Positions 41,396-49,044 of a DNA stretch of 52,542 bases are shown piece after piece (the first letter of the stretch is position 1; the number at the start of each line of letters is the position of its first letter). The notes under the pieces are model-generated. The model had not been told where the DNA came from, made no database searches, and saw nothing but the letters and a program-made list of their open reading frames with translations. Source of the DNA: Candidatus Saccharibacteria bacterium UBA4727 (GTDB lineage Bacteria > Patescibacteriota > Saccharimonadia > Saccharimonadales > Saccharimonadaceae); NCBI GenBank assembly GCA_002404195.1, contig DHJF01000001.1:1-52542 (forward strand). Direction: 5' to 3'. The translations under genes and the position numbers were made by a program.

Positions 41396-42469
41396 CTATT
41401 CATCGCTCTGTGGCTTGTCGATAAGCAGTGGCTCGACACCCGGCTCATTGCCGGCAATCTTCACCACGTCTTTATCGATCTTTTTAAGCTCTTTATGAGC
41501 ATTGTTATAATGATTCACCGTCGTGCCGAGACTACTACCGAGTTTCTGCATAAAGCTATCGTAGGCGCTGATATGCCGCCCAAGCTGACCAACACGCACC
41601 TGAATCTCTTTGGCTTGCTCTTCGATTTGCAGGCTGCGCAGGCCCTGCAGCACGGTCTGTAGGTACGCCATGAAGCTGGTTGGGCTAACGATAATCACCT
41701 TCTTATCACGAAAGGCATATTCAATTAAGTCACGCGCACTACTCCCCGTACCGACATCACCAATCAGCAGATCATAATAAAGCGACTCACTCGGAATAAA
41801 CATAAAGGCAAAGTCCATCGTATTTTCACTCGGTCGAATATATTTGCTGGTCTCGTCAATGCGGCCTTTAAGATCATTGCGTACCAGCGCCAGTAGTTGC
41901 GCTTTTTTCACCTTGTCGTTTTCGCCCACCATGCGATTGTAGTTTTCTAGGCTAAACTTGCTATCAATCGGCAGCACTTGGTCTTTTTCTAAAAACACCA
42001 CAGCATCAACAATATCTCCGTTGGTAAATTTATACTGCATCTGGAATTGCTTTGGCGGCAGAATATTATCGAGGACTGACTCTAAATAATACTCACCGAA
42101 TACGCCGCGTTGCTTTGGATTTTGCAGGACATTTTGCAATGTCTTCAATTCGTCGGCGACATCAATTACTCGCCGGTTTGTTTCATCGAGTTTTGCCAGG
42201 CGCTGCGTGACGTCACTCACCAATTTCGCACTTTCACTCAGTTGTTTTTGCATCGAGGTCTGCATGGCAACATTGCTCCGCTCCATTTTGTCGCCCATGT
42301 TTTGTTGTAGCAGCGCAATCGTGCGCGACAGCTCCGTGACATCGGCCTTCATCATATCAACCGAGCCGCTATTTTTTAGCTCACGCAGGCGTTGGTTCAA
42401 CACCACAACGATAAGGCAAAAACCAACGACAACAACCACCAGTACACAAATAAGGATAATCAGATTCAT
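41396..42469 (-). CDS. rmuC: RmuC-family DNA recombination protein
   Basis: 357 residues from the chosen start. N-terminal membrane anchor (2-24), coiled coil (about 28-115) rich in heptads, then the PD-(D/E)XK-related RmuC core: GVFGEYYLESVLDNILPP, VLPIDSKFSLENY, FMFIPSESLYYDLL and VIIVSPTSFMAYLQTV. The family limits DNA inversions, probably by cleaving recombination structures. The ATG at 42475 abuts a TATACT box (42476-42481), so the second ATG (42469), 6 bases downstream, is the likely leaderless start. The stop lies 20 bases from the repeat element. Confidence 0.92.
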   Translation of the reverse strand: MNLIILICVLVVVVVGFCLIVVVLNQRLRELKNSGSVDMMKADVTELSRTIALLQQNMGDKMERSNVAMQTSMQKQLSESAKLVSDVTQRLAKLDETNRRVIDVADELKTLQNVLQNPKQRGVFGEYYLESVLDNILPPKQFQMQYKFTNGDIVDAVVFLEKDQVLPIDSKFSLENYNRMVGENDKVKKAQLLALVRNDLKGRIDETSKYIRPSENTMDFAFMFIPSESLYYDLLIGDVGTGSSARDLIEYAFRDKKVIIVSPTSFMAYLQTVLQGLRSLQIEEQAKEIQVRVGQLGRHISAYDSFMQKLGSSLGTTVNHYNNAHKELKKIDKDVVKIAGNEPGVEPLLIDKPQSDE

Positions 42470-42475
42470 GTTCAT

Positions 42476-42481
42476 AGTATA
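42476..42481 (-). promoter_or_regulatory. -10 box (TATACT) of rmuC
   Basis: Ends 6 bases before ATG 42469 and directly abuts the alternative ATG at 42475, which supports the shorter start. Confidence 0.55.
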
Positions 42482-42505
42482 GCATCCGTTACTCGGCGCG
42501 TAACA

Positions 42506-42991
42506 CTATGCAACAATTGTCATACGAACAATCACGACGAGGACAATCACAACCACCATTGCAAACAGGAATGAGCGGATACGCACCGCCCAGCCGAACA
42601 AGGCATACGCTAGTCCGTATAAAATAGCTGTAGCGAGAGCTGCGCCGAGCCATGACAGTGGTGCTGTTAAAAGCAACAGCCCCCATAGCGAGATGAGTGC
42701 AGCAATTGCAATGGGTAGTGGACGGAAAATTTGCAACCTAGCAAGGGCAAATAGACCAATTCCGGCCGCAATAATGCCGGCCGTTACTTCGGCGTACTGT
42801 GGTGCCGAGGTGCACTTTGCGACTAAATCACCACGACAGAGAACAATGGTATATAAATACGTATCAAACAGCCACGCTATGCCCCAAGCGATCAATCCGA
42901 CAATCACGCCGACGAGTGCCGTCTGCCACATTCGCCTCGGACTCGTCATTAGTATTGCCGACGGTCTTGTTTCGCTGTATACCTTTGCCAT
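42506..42991 (-). CDS. Polytopic membrane protein, 161 aa
   Basis: Five hydrophobic segments (about 24-45, 66-86, 92-112, 114-132, 138-160). A short cytoplasmic N terminus (MAKVYSETRPS) and one extracellular loop with two Cys (CRGDLVAKC, residues 52-60) are seen; the pair could form a disulfide. Family not recognised. GAGGAG precedes the ATG. Between rmuC and a PAP2 phosphatase on the same strand. Confidence 0.65.
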   Translation of the reverse strand: MAKVYSETRPSAILMTSPRRMWQTALVGVIVGLIAWGIAWLFDTYLYTIVLCRGDLVAKCTSAPQYAEVTAGIIAAGIGLFALARLQIFRPLPIAIAALISLWGLLLLTAPLSWLGAALATAILYGLAYALFGWAVRIRSFLFAMVVVIVLVVIVRMTIVA

Positions 42992-43026
42992 ATTCTCAAC
43001 TCCTCGTTTGTATTGGCATCATTGTA

Positions 43027-43527
43027 CTAGCTTTTTGCAGTTTTGGCGAGTGGCTGTTGTACCTGCTTTTGCTTAGTCTGCAAGTACCATAATGTGCCAA
43101 CGCACGCCACGAGCACTCCGCCGATCACATCGAGTGGCGTATGCACCAGGGCGAGCACGCGGCCAATACACACAATCACGGTGAGACTTGCCAAGATAAT
43201 CGTCAGTCCTTTTCGTCGCGTCTCAAACCAAACGGCGAGCGTCAAAAAGGCGCTAAATAAGGCGTGGTCCGACGGAAAACCAGCATTTTGCAGGTAGAGC
43301 GCACCTGGTTTGACGCCCAGTATCTCGAACGGTCGTTCGCCGCTTGGCTGATACACAGCCGCAAGTAGTTTCGCGACTAGATAGGCTGTCATGCCCGCCA
43401 TAAGAATACGGGTATAAGCTTCGAATCGATGACCTTTTGGCACAAGAAAAAGAAGCGCGTAGCCAGCAATGGCTATAATTGGTAGGAGCGCACCATCAGC
43501 GCAGAGCTTAATAATCGTCTGTATCAT
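43027..43527 (-). CDS. PAP2-family membrane phosphatase
   Basis: 166 residues, five or six membrane helices. Phosphatase motifs: K53...R65-P66 (KLLAAVYQPSGERP), PSDHALFSAF (85-94, PSxH core with His88) and GRVLALVHTPLDVIGG (R123, H129, D133). This would dephosphorylate undecaprenyl diphosphate or another lipid phosphate at the membrane. A TATACT box 6 bases before ATG 43527 suggests a leaderless start. Confidence 0.88.
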   Translation of the reverse strand: MIQTIIKLCADGALLPIIAIAGYALLFLVPKGHRFEAYTRILMAGMTAYLVAKLLAAVYQPSGERPFEILGVKPGALYLQNAGFPSDHALFSAFLTLAVWFETRRKGLTIILASLTVIVCIGRVLALVHTPLDVIGGVLVACVGTLWYLQTKQKQVQQPLAKTAKS

Positions 43528-43533
43528 ACAGCC

Positions 43534-43539
43534 AGTATA
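43534..43539 (-). promoter_or_regulatory. -10 box (TATACT) of the PAP2 gene
   Basis: Ends 6 bases before the ATG; leaderless arrangement. Confidence 0.55.
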
Positions 43540-43561
43540 CTACGCCCCGTGTCGTATTTCA

Positions 43562-43927
43562 TTAACCAATTCGGCCACTGCGCATTGTCATATATTGTTC
43601 GATCCGGTGTGTCGTCCAGCCACGCTGATGGAGTTCGTTTTTTAGTTTACCAAGTAGCGCCATACGAAAGGCACGTGCATTCCCAAAGCCACGCTTTTTA
43701 GCAATCTCTTCAAAGGTCAACTTTTTCTGTAGGGTTCGAAACGCTTGAGCATCAATCCCAAGTACATCAGCGCGCAATTCACCCTTGCGGTCGTGACGCT
43801 GCAACAAACGGTCGAATTGCGACTCCTGACGGCGCTTGCTGCCTGGTATCCGACTAATACCCGGTACTGCTGCTGCTACTGCTGTAACCAGTAGTAGTGA
43901 CGCAAGCGTTTTTGTTGACATTCGCAT
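43562..43927 (-). CDS. Small exported protein, 121 aa
   Basis: Residues 1-20 form a signal peptide (basic MRMSTK, hydrophobic core LASLLLVTAVAAAV). The mature part is highly basic, with repeated Arg/Lys and a helix-like block TFEEIAKKRGFGNARAFRMALLGKLKNEL that looks like a small three-helix domain. No family recognised. A GGGGG ribosome site lies 6 bases before ATG 43927, with TATAGT further upstream. May act outside the cell or at the host interface, but that is speculation. Confidence 0.65.
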   Translation of the reverse strand: MRMSTKTLASLLLVTAVAAAVPGISRIPGSKRRQESQFDRLLQRHDRKGELRADVLGIDAQAFRTLQKKLTFEEIAKKRGFGNARAFRMALLGKLKNELHQRGWTTHRIEQYMTMRSGRIG

Positions 43928-44020
43928 AGGAAGCCCCCTTGTAAGCGTTTATTAGAGTCGCTTATGGTTCTACTATACGCCGTGAAAATATGTGAAAAGA
44001 ATGTGGATTTTGCAACGTTT

Positions 44021-44260
44021 TTATTGCAAGATGCCAATAGCCCGCGCTGCGGCCAGTACCACCGTCGCAAGTGATGCCAATGCCTGAATCATCATCAAGA
44101 GTTTCGCACGGTGTGAAATCGGAATAGTATCGGCTGAGGAAAAATTCGTCACATTGGTCGTCGACAGACACATATAGTCCATAAAGCCCGGCAGCCAATC
44201 AGCTTCGGCGGCACCAAACCGTAACGCTTGTGCTAGAATAAAAGCACTATGCGAAAGCCT
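44021..44260 (-). pseudogene. Remnant of a DUF1345-like membrane protein (C-terminal end only)
   Basis: The minus-strand frame ending at TAA 44021-44023 stays open to 44260. From ATG 44182 it encodes 53 residues, including MDYMCLSTTNVTNFSSADT and KLLMMIQALASLATVVLAAARAIGIL. This matches the end of DUF1345-type membrane proteins (DY..lS.TN...FS..DT.P.s..AK.lM..Q..), and the codons upstream (WLPGF before MDYM) also fit, but no start codon or N-terminal helices exist; the cyo promoter lies in their place. A truncated relic is the best reading; a short expressed peptide is possible. Confidence 0.55.
44234..44239 (+). promoter_or_regulatory. -10 box (TAGAAT) of the cyo operon
   Basis: Extended TGCTAGAAT. 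The first ATG downstream (44249, 9 bases on) opens a 7-codon frame; the cyoA ATG is 25 bases on. Confidence 0.5.
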
Positions 44261-44272
44261 TTATATGCGTAA
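44249..44272 (+). CDS. Possible 7-residue leader peptide overlapping the cyoA start
   Basis: ATG CGA AAG CCT TTA TAT GCG TAA encodes MRKPLYA. It begins close to the expected transcript start and its stop overlaps codons 2-3 of cyoA, so cyoA (which lacks a strong ribosome site) could be translated by coupling. Short and unproven. Confidence 0.35.
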   Translation: MRKPLYA

Positions 44273-45227
44273 ATATAGCAAAGTCATTTTAGCCAGTCTT
44301 GTCGTCATTATTTTGACTGTCGTCATCGTGCGTTACGTCGGCAGCCTCCATATCCCAATGCTCGACCCCAAAGGCATCGTCGCCCTCAAAGAGCGTAATC
44401 TAATGGCGTTCACGCTTCTATTCGGTTTTTTCGTTATGATACCGGTTTTCGGGATGACCATCGCCATCGCCTGGCGCTACCGCGAGGGCAACACCAAGGC
44501 CCGCTATACGCCAAATGCCGGCACTAATCGCATCGCCGAGACGGTCTGGTGGGGTATTCCAATTGTCATTATTCTCATCCTATCGATCGTCACCTGGGTC
44601 AGCACCAAAGACATCGACCCATTCAAGCCACTCGACCCTCACGCCAAATCAATGACCATCAAGGTTGTAGCGCTGAACTGGAAATGGCTCTTTATCTACC
44701 CCGACGCAGGCAATATCGCCACTGTTAATTATGTACAGTTCCCCGTCAACACCCCGGTCACCTTTGAACTGACAGCCGACGCGCCGATGAACTCGTTCTG
44801 GATTCCACAGCTCGGTGGTCAACTCTACGCCATGCCAGGCATGATTACCAAACTAAATTTAAATGCTACCGAAGTTGGTGAATACAAAGGCTCATCAGCC
44901 AATATCAGTGGCGCGGGTTTTGCCGGCATGAAGTTTATCGCTAAAGCTAGTTCACAGCATGATTTTGACACCTGGGTTGCAAAAACCCAAAAAGCGCCGC
45001 AGCAGCTCGACCACGCTACGTACGCCGAGCTAGCGAAAGATAGCACCAACAACCCCGTCGCCTCCTATGGTACTACTTCGAGTGACCTGTATGATACGAT
45101 TGTTATGAAATACATGATGCCGACAACATCGGCGACGAAATCAACAACCGACACTAAGGCAGCACAGATGGACCACATGCACATGGAAGGTATGGATATG
45201 AGCACAATGAATATGGGAACAAATTAA
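44265..45227 (+). CDS. cyoA: Cytochrome bo3-type quinol oxidase subunit II
   Basis: 320 residues. Two N-terminal membrane helices follow a short leader (about 8-30 and 48-72), then WWGIPIVIILILSIVTW; the periplasmic cupredoxin domain has VALNWKWLFIYPD and MNSFWIPQLGGQLYAMPGM. The Cys and His of a CuA centre are absent, so this is a quinol oxidase, not a cytochrome c oxidase. There is no lipobox Cys. The C-terminal tail (about 303-318) is Met/His-rich: MDHMHMEGMDMSTMNMG. First of five overlapping cyo genes. Confidence 0.95.
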   Translation: MRKYSKVILASLVVIILTVVIVRYVGSLHIPMLDPKGIVALKERNLMAFTLLFGFFVMIPVFGMTIAIAWRYREGNTKARYTPNAGTNRIAETVWWGIPIVIILILSIVTWVSTKDIDPFKPLDPHAKSMTIKVVALNWKWLFIYPDAGNIATVNYVQFPVNTPVTFELTADAPMNSFWIPQLGGQLYAMPGMITKLNLNATEVGEYKGSSANISGAGFAGMKFIAKASSQHDFDTWVAKTQKAPQQLDHATYAELAKDSTNNPVASYGTTSSDLYDTIVMKYMMPTTSATKSTTDTKAAQMDHMHMEGMDMSTMNMGTN

Positions 45228-47212
45228 TGAACGACCTACTGCATTTTATTTTTGGAAAATTATCCTTGAATGCTATCCCGCACGTGCCCATGACCCTTGG
45301 CGCCGGTATAGGCATGCTTCTTGCCCTCGGCAGCCTGATTGGCTTCGTTACTTACCTCAAGCGCTGGAAATGGCTGTGGGCGGAGTGGTTTACCTCACTC
45401 GACCCGAAGAAGATTGGTACCATGTACTTAATCGTGGCAACTATTATGTTGCTTCGTGGTTTTTCCGATGTCATGCTGATGCGTGTCCAGCAGGCGTTAT
45501 CGGTTGGTTCGTCGCACGGTATCGTCGACGCCGCTACCTTCCAGCAGATTTTCTCCGCCCACGGCTCAATCATGATCTTCTTCGTTGCCATGGGTTTGAT
45601 GTTCGGCCTGATTAACCTTGTAGTGCCACTACAAATTGGTGCCCGCGACGTCGCTTTTCCATTCCTAAACTCAATCAGCTTCTGGCTGTTTACCGCCGGT
45701 ATGATTATCATTAACTGTCCCATGGTACTCGGTGAATTCTCGGCGGCTGGCTGGCTGGCATACCCACCACTTTCAGAACTGGCCTACAGTCCGGGTGTCG
45801 GCGTTGACTACTGGATTTGGAGCCTGCAAATTGCCGGTGTCGGCAGCTTGCTCTCTGGCGTTAACTTCCTGGTCACGATTATTAAAATGCGTGCGCCAGG
45901 CATGAAAATGATGCGTCTGCCAATTTTTTCTTGGAGTGTTTTAATTACGATGGTGATGGTGATTTTCGCCTTTCCTATTCTGACCGCCACCCTTGGCATG
46001 CTCTACCTTGATCGCTCAATGGGTATGCATTTCTTTACCGCTGACGGTGGTGGCAATATGATGATGTACGTTAACTTAATTTGGGCCTGGGGCCACCCTG
46101 AAGTCTACATTCTGGTGTTGCCGGCGTTTGGCGTCTTTTCAGAGATCGTGGCGACATTCTCGCGCAAACGACTATTCGGCTATGCATCTATGGTCGGCGC
46201 ACTCAGCGCAATTGCTTTCTTCTCGTTTATCGTCTGGCTCCACCACTTTTTCACCATGGGTGCCGGTTCAGACGTCAACGCTTTCTTTGGCATTATGACG
46301 ATGATTATCGGCATTCCGACTGGGGTAAAAATCTTCAACTGGCTCTTCACGATGTTCCGCGGACGCATCAAGTTCACTAGCCCGATGATTTGGTTCCTCG
46401 GCTTTGTCTTCTTGTTTACCACCGGTGGCATGAGTGGCGTCATGCTGGCGATTCCCGGCATCGACTATCAAGTCCACAACAGCCTCTTTTTGGTCGCCCA
46501 CTTCCATACGATGATTATTAGCGGCGTAGTCTTTGGTCTGTTCGCCGGCGTCACCTACTGGTTCCCAAAGATTTTCGGCTTTAGTCTACACGAAGGCCTC
46601 GGCAAAGCGGCCGCCTGGTGCTGGATTATCGGCTTTATCTTTGCGTTCGGACCGCTCTATATTCTTGGTCTGATGGGTGCTACTCGACGACTTGATCACT
46701 ACGATTCGATTCACGGCTGGCAAACACTCTTTATCGTTGCCGGCGTTGGTGCGATGATTGTCGGTCTCGGTATCGTCTGTCAATTATTGCAAATTTTCTT
46801 CAGTATCAAGAATCGTAAAAAGAATCTTGATACCACCGGTGACCCTTGGAATGGTCGTACCCTTGAATGGTCGACCGTCTCACCAGCACCGTTCTACAAC
46901 TACGCTGTCATTCCGACAATTACCGACCGTGACCAATTCTGGGAAGATAAGCAATCGGGCAAAATCCACGAGCCGAAGCAGTATGCCGACATCAAACTAC
47001 CAAAGAACACTGGCGTCGGTGTGATTGTTGGTGGCCTCAGCTTCTTAGTTGGCTTCGCGGCCGTCTGGCACCTGGCATGGCTCGCCATTGCTGGCGTCCT
47101 CGCAACTATTATCATCTTGATTATTCATTTATCACGTGATGATAACGAATACACTATTTCAGCCGAAGAACTTAAAAAACTTGATACGCCCAGAAAGGAG
47201 CAACTAGCATGA
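45227..47212 (+). CDS. cyoB: Cytochrome bo3-type quinol oxidase subunit I
   Basis: 661 residues, close in length and sequence to E. coli CyoB (my numbering is offset +6). Heme b ligands H112 and H427, heme o3 ligand H425, CuB ligands H290, H339 and H340, and the cross-linked Tyr294 (GHPEVY) are present. Proton paths: D141 and E292 (D-channel), K368 (K-channel). At the quinol site R77, D81 and Q107 match E. coli R71, D75 and Q101, but the position of His98 is Thr104. It reduces O2 to water and pumps protons. ATG overlaps the cyoA stop (TAATGA). Confidence 0.97.
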   Translation: MNDLLHFIFGKLSLNAIPHVPMTLGAGIGMLLALGSLIGFVTYLKRWKWLWAEWFTSLDPKKIGTMYLIVATIMLLRGFSDVMLMRVQQALSVGSSHGIVDAATFQQIFSAHGSIMIFFVAMGLMFGLINLVVPLQIGARDVAFPFLNSISFWLFTAGMIIINCPMVLGEFSAAGWLAYPPLSELAYSPGVGVDYWIWSLQIAGVGSLLSGVNFLVTIIKMRAPGMKMMRLPIFSWSVLITMVMVIFAFPILTATLGMLYLDRSMGMHFFTADGGGNMMMYVNLIWAWGHPEVYILVLPAFGVFSEIVATFSRKRLFGYASMVGALSAIAFFSFIVWLHHFFTMGAGSDVNAFFGIMTMIIGIPTGVKIFNWLFTMFRGRIKFTSPMIWFLGFVFLFTTGGMSGVMLAIPGIDYQVHNSLFLVAHFHTMIISGVVFGLFAGVTYWFPKIFGFSLHEGLGKAAAWCWIIGFIFAFGPLYILGLMGATRRLDHYDSIHGWQTLFIVAGVGAMIVGLGIVCQLLQIFFSIKNRKKNLDTTGDPWNGRTLEWSTVSPAPFYNYAVIPTITDRDQFWEDKQSGKIHEPKQYADIKLPKNTGVGVIVGGLSFLVGFAAVWHLAWLAIAGVLATIIILIIHLSRDDNEYTISAEELKKLDTPRKEQLA

Positions 47213-47808
47213 ACGACACCGCCGCCATACCCCCCCTCGACCATGCCGCCAAAGAAAAAACACTGTTCGGCTTTTGGGTCTATCTCATGACCGACTGTCT
47301 CTTATTCGGTAGCTTGTTTGCTACCTACGCCGTCCTACACGGCAATACGTTTGGCGGTCTGGCGGCGGGTGACCTTTTCAACATGCCCGTTGCGCTGGCC
47401 GAAACACTTATCCTGCTGACAAGTAGCTTCTGCTGCGGCCTGGCAATGCTCGCCGTTCAAGCCGGCCGCAAACGCCAGGCACTCCTCTGGCTTGGGTTCA
47501 CTGCCGCTCTTGGCCTCACCTTCTTAACCTTTGAGATTCGTGAATTCGCCCAGCTCGTCGCTGACGGCGATAGCTGGGCGCGCAGCGGTTTTTTGTCTGC
47601 CTTCTTTACACTCGTTGGTACGCACGGACTGCACATCACCATCGGTCTGCTTTGGCTAGGAGTCCTTGTCTGGCAAGTCATCCACCGCGGCTTTACGAAG
47701 CACGTCGTACGCCGCCTCACGCTGTTTAGTATGTTCTGGCACTTCCTCGATGTTATTTGGATTTTTATCTTTACCGTCGTTTACCTCATGGGGGCACTCC
47801 GTATATGA
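47209..47808 (+). CDS. cyoC: Cytochrome bo3-type quinol oxidase subunit III
   Basis: 199 residues, five membrane helices. FGFWVYLMTDCLLFGSLFATYAVL at the start, GTHGLHITIGLLWLGVL, and FWHFLDVIWIFIFTVVYLMG at the end match CyoC (shown here in pieces). It stabilises subunit I and its proton uptake. AGAAAGGAGC precedes the ATG, which overlaps the cyoB stop (ATGA). Confidence 0.95.
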   Translation: MNDTAAIPPLDHAAKEKTLFGFWVYLMTDCLLFGSLFATYAVLHGNTFGGLAAGDLFNMPVALAETLILLTSSFCCGLAMLAVQAGRKRQALLWLGFTAALGLTFLTFEIREFAQLVADGDSWARSGFLSAFFTLVGTHGLHITIGLLWLGVLVWQVIHRGFTKHVVRRLTLFSMFWHFLDVIWIFIFTVVYLMGALRI

Positions 47809-48152
47809 AAAATAATCGCACACTCATTTCGTATGCCGTTGGATTTTTATCGTCAATCGGCCTGACACTTTTCGCCTTTTGGGTGGTGACCTACCATATC
47901 CTCGATGGCTGGTCGGCTGTATGGACAATTCTTGCGCTGGCTCTCGTGCAATGTGCCATTCAGCTCTTCTTCTTCCTCCACCTCGGCTCCGATACACGCC
48001 CGCGCTGGAAGTTTTTGTCGATGATTTTTATGCTCGTCATTCTGACTATCGTCGTTGTTGGCTCGCTCTGGATAATGAATAGTCTAAACGACCGTATGAT
48101 GATGACTCCCAAGCAAATGACCAAATACATGGACAACCAAGCAGGACTATAA
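47805..48152 (+). CDS. cyoD: Cytochrome bo3-type quinol oxidase subunit IV
   Basis: 115 residues, three membrane helices. YAVGFLSSIGLTLFAFWVV, then AIQLFFFLHLGSDTRPRW, are the CyoD hallmarks. The start is ATG 47805, overlapping the cyoC TGA (ATATGA); a longer in-frame start would overlap cyoC by 50 bases. It helps assemble the CuB site. Confidence 0.93.
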   Translation: MKNNRTLISYAVGFLSSIGLTLFAFWVVTYHILDGWSAVWTILALALVQCAIQLFFFLHLGSDTRPRWKFLSMIFMLVILTIVVVGSLWIMNSLNDRMMMTPKQMTKYMDNQAGL

Positions 48153-49024
48153 TGGAGACGGTAAAGCGTTACTATTCGCTCACGAAGCCTGGTGTCTTGT
48201 ACGGCAACGCCCTCACGGCCGTTGCCGGATTCCTTCTGGCGAGCTTTAGTATCACCCGTCATGTTGACTGGTGGCTGTTTGTCAGTTTGACTATCGGCAC
48301 AACTCTCATTATTGCCGCTGCCTGCGTCCTCAATAACTACCTCGACCAAGATATTGATCGTCTGATGGAGCGTACTAAAACGCGCGTATCGGTACTCGGC
48401 AGTATTCCTGGTCCGCATATCGTATGGTTTGCGGTCATTTTAGGTACTATCGGTACCCTCATCCTCATTCTTTGGACAAACTGGTTAGTAGTCGGTATTG
48501 GCCTCGCCGGCTTTGTGACCTATGTCTGGCTGTACGGTGCCTTATCTAAACGGCGTTCGATTCACGGCACGCTGGTAGGTAGTATCTCTGGTGCCATGCC
48601 AATTCTGGCTGGCTACTGTGCTGTCAGTGGCCGGTTGGACATTGGTGCGCTCGTCGTGTTCGTCATTCTCTTTGCCTGGCAGTTCCCCGAGTTCTACTCG
48701 ATTGCCATTTATCGTTACAAGGAATACAAAACCGCTCACATCCCACTTCTCCCTATCGTCAAAGGCATCCCACGTACCAAACGTGACATTTTGCTATATA
48801 CCATCGTCTACGTCATCGCCACGCTTAGCCTGACTCCGCTCGGATACACCGGCATCACTTACCTTGTCGTTATGGCACTCCTCGGTGGTTACTGGCTATA
48901 TCTTGCCATTATCGGCCAACGCGCGCGTGACGACGACGCTTGGGCGCGGCGCATGTTCAAATTCTCTATGACCACCATTCTCGCACTCTGTATTATGCTC
49001 TCCGTCGGCCCACTGCTACCGTAA
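48152..49024 (+). CDS. cyoE: Protoheme IX farnesyltransferase (heme O synthase)
   Basis: 290 residues, UbiA superfamily, about nine membrane helices. LTKPGVLYGN at the N terminus, the Asp-rich NNYLDQDIDRLMERTKTR (about 68-85, N/DxxxD) that binds the prenyl diphosphate, and the second loop YRYKEYKTAHIPLLPIV. It farnesylates heme b to heme o for CyoB. It needs heme b and farnesyl diphosphate. Start overlaps the cyoD stop (TAATGG). Confidence 0.95.
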   Translation: METVKRYYSLTKPGVLYGNALTAVAGFLLASFSITRHVDWWLFVSLTIGTTLIIAAACVLNNYLDQDIDRLMERTKTRVSVLGSIPGPHIVWFAVILGTIGTLILILWTNWLVVGIGLAGFVTYVWLYGALSKRRSIHGTLVGSISGAMPILAGYCAVSGRLDIGALVVFVILFAWQFPEFYSIAIYRYKEYKTAHIPLLPIVKGIPRTKRDILLYTIVYVIATLSLTPLGYTGITYLVVMALLGGYWLYLAIIGQRARDDDAWARRMFKFSMTTILALCIMLSVGPLLP

Positions 49025-49032
49025 CTAGGGCG

Positions 49033-49038
49033 TATACT
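49033..49038 (+). promoter_or_regulatory. -10 box (TATACT) of the MFS gene
   Basis: Ends 6 bases before ATG 49045; sets the start and implies a leaderless message. Confidence 0.55.
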
Positions 49039-49044
49039 ACCTAC

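Noticed and set aside
43962..44198. 78-residue minus-strand frame upstream of cyoA
   Set aside because: A different frame of the same segment carries the recognisable DUF1345-like C terminus, so this one is a shadow.
44265..45227. Cytochrome c oxidase subunit II with CuA
   Set aside because: The CuA Cys/His ligands are absent and MNSFWIPQLGGQLYAMPGM is the quinol-oxidase form.
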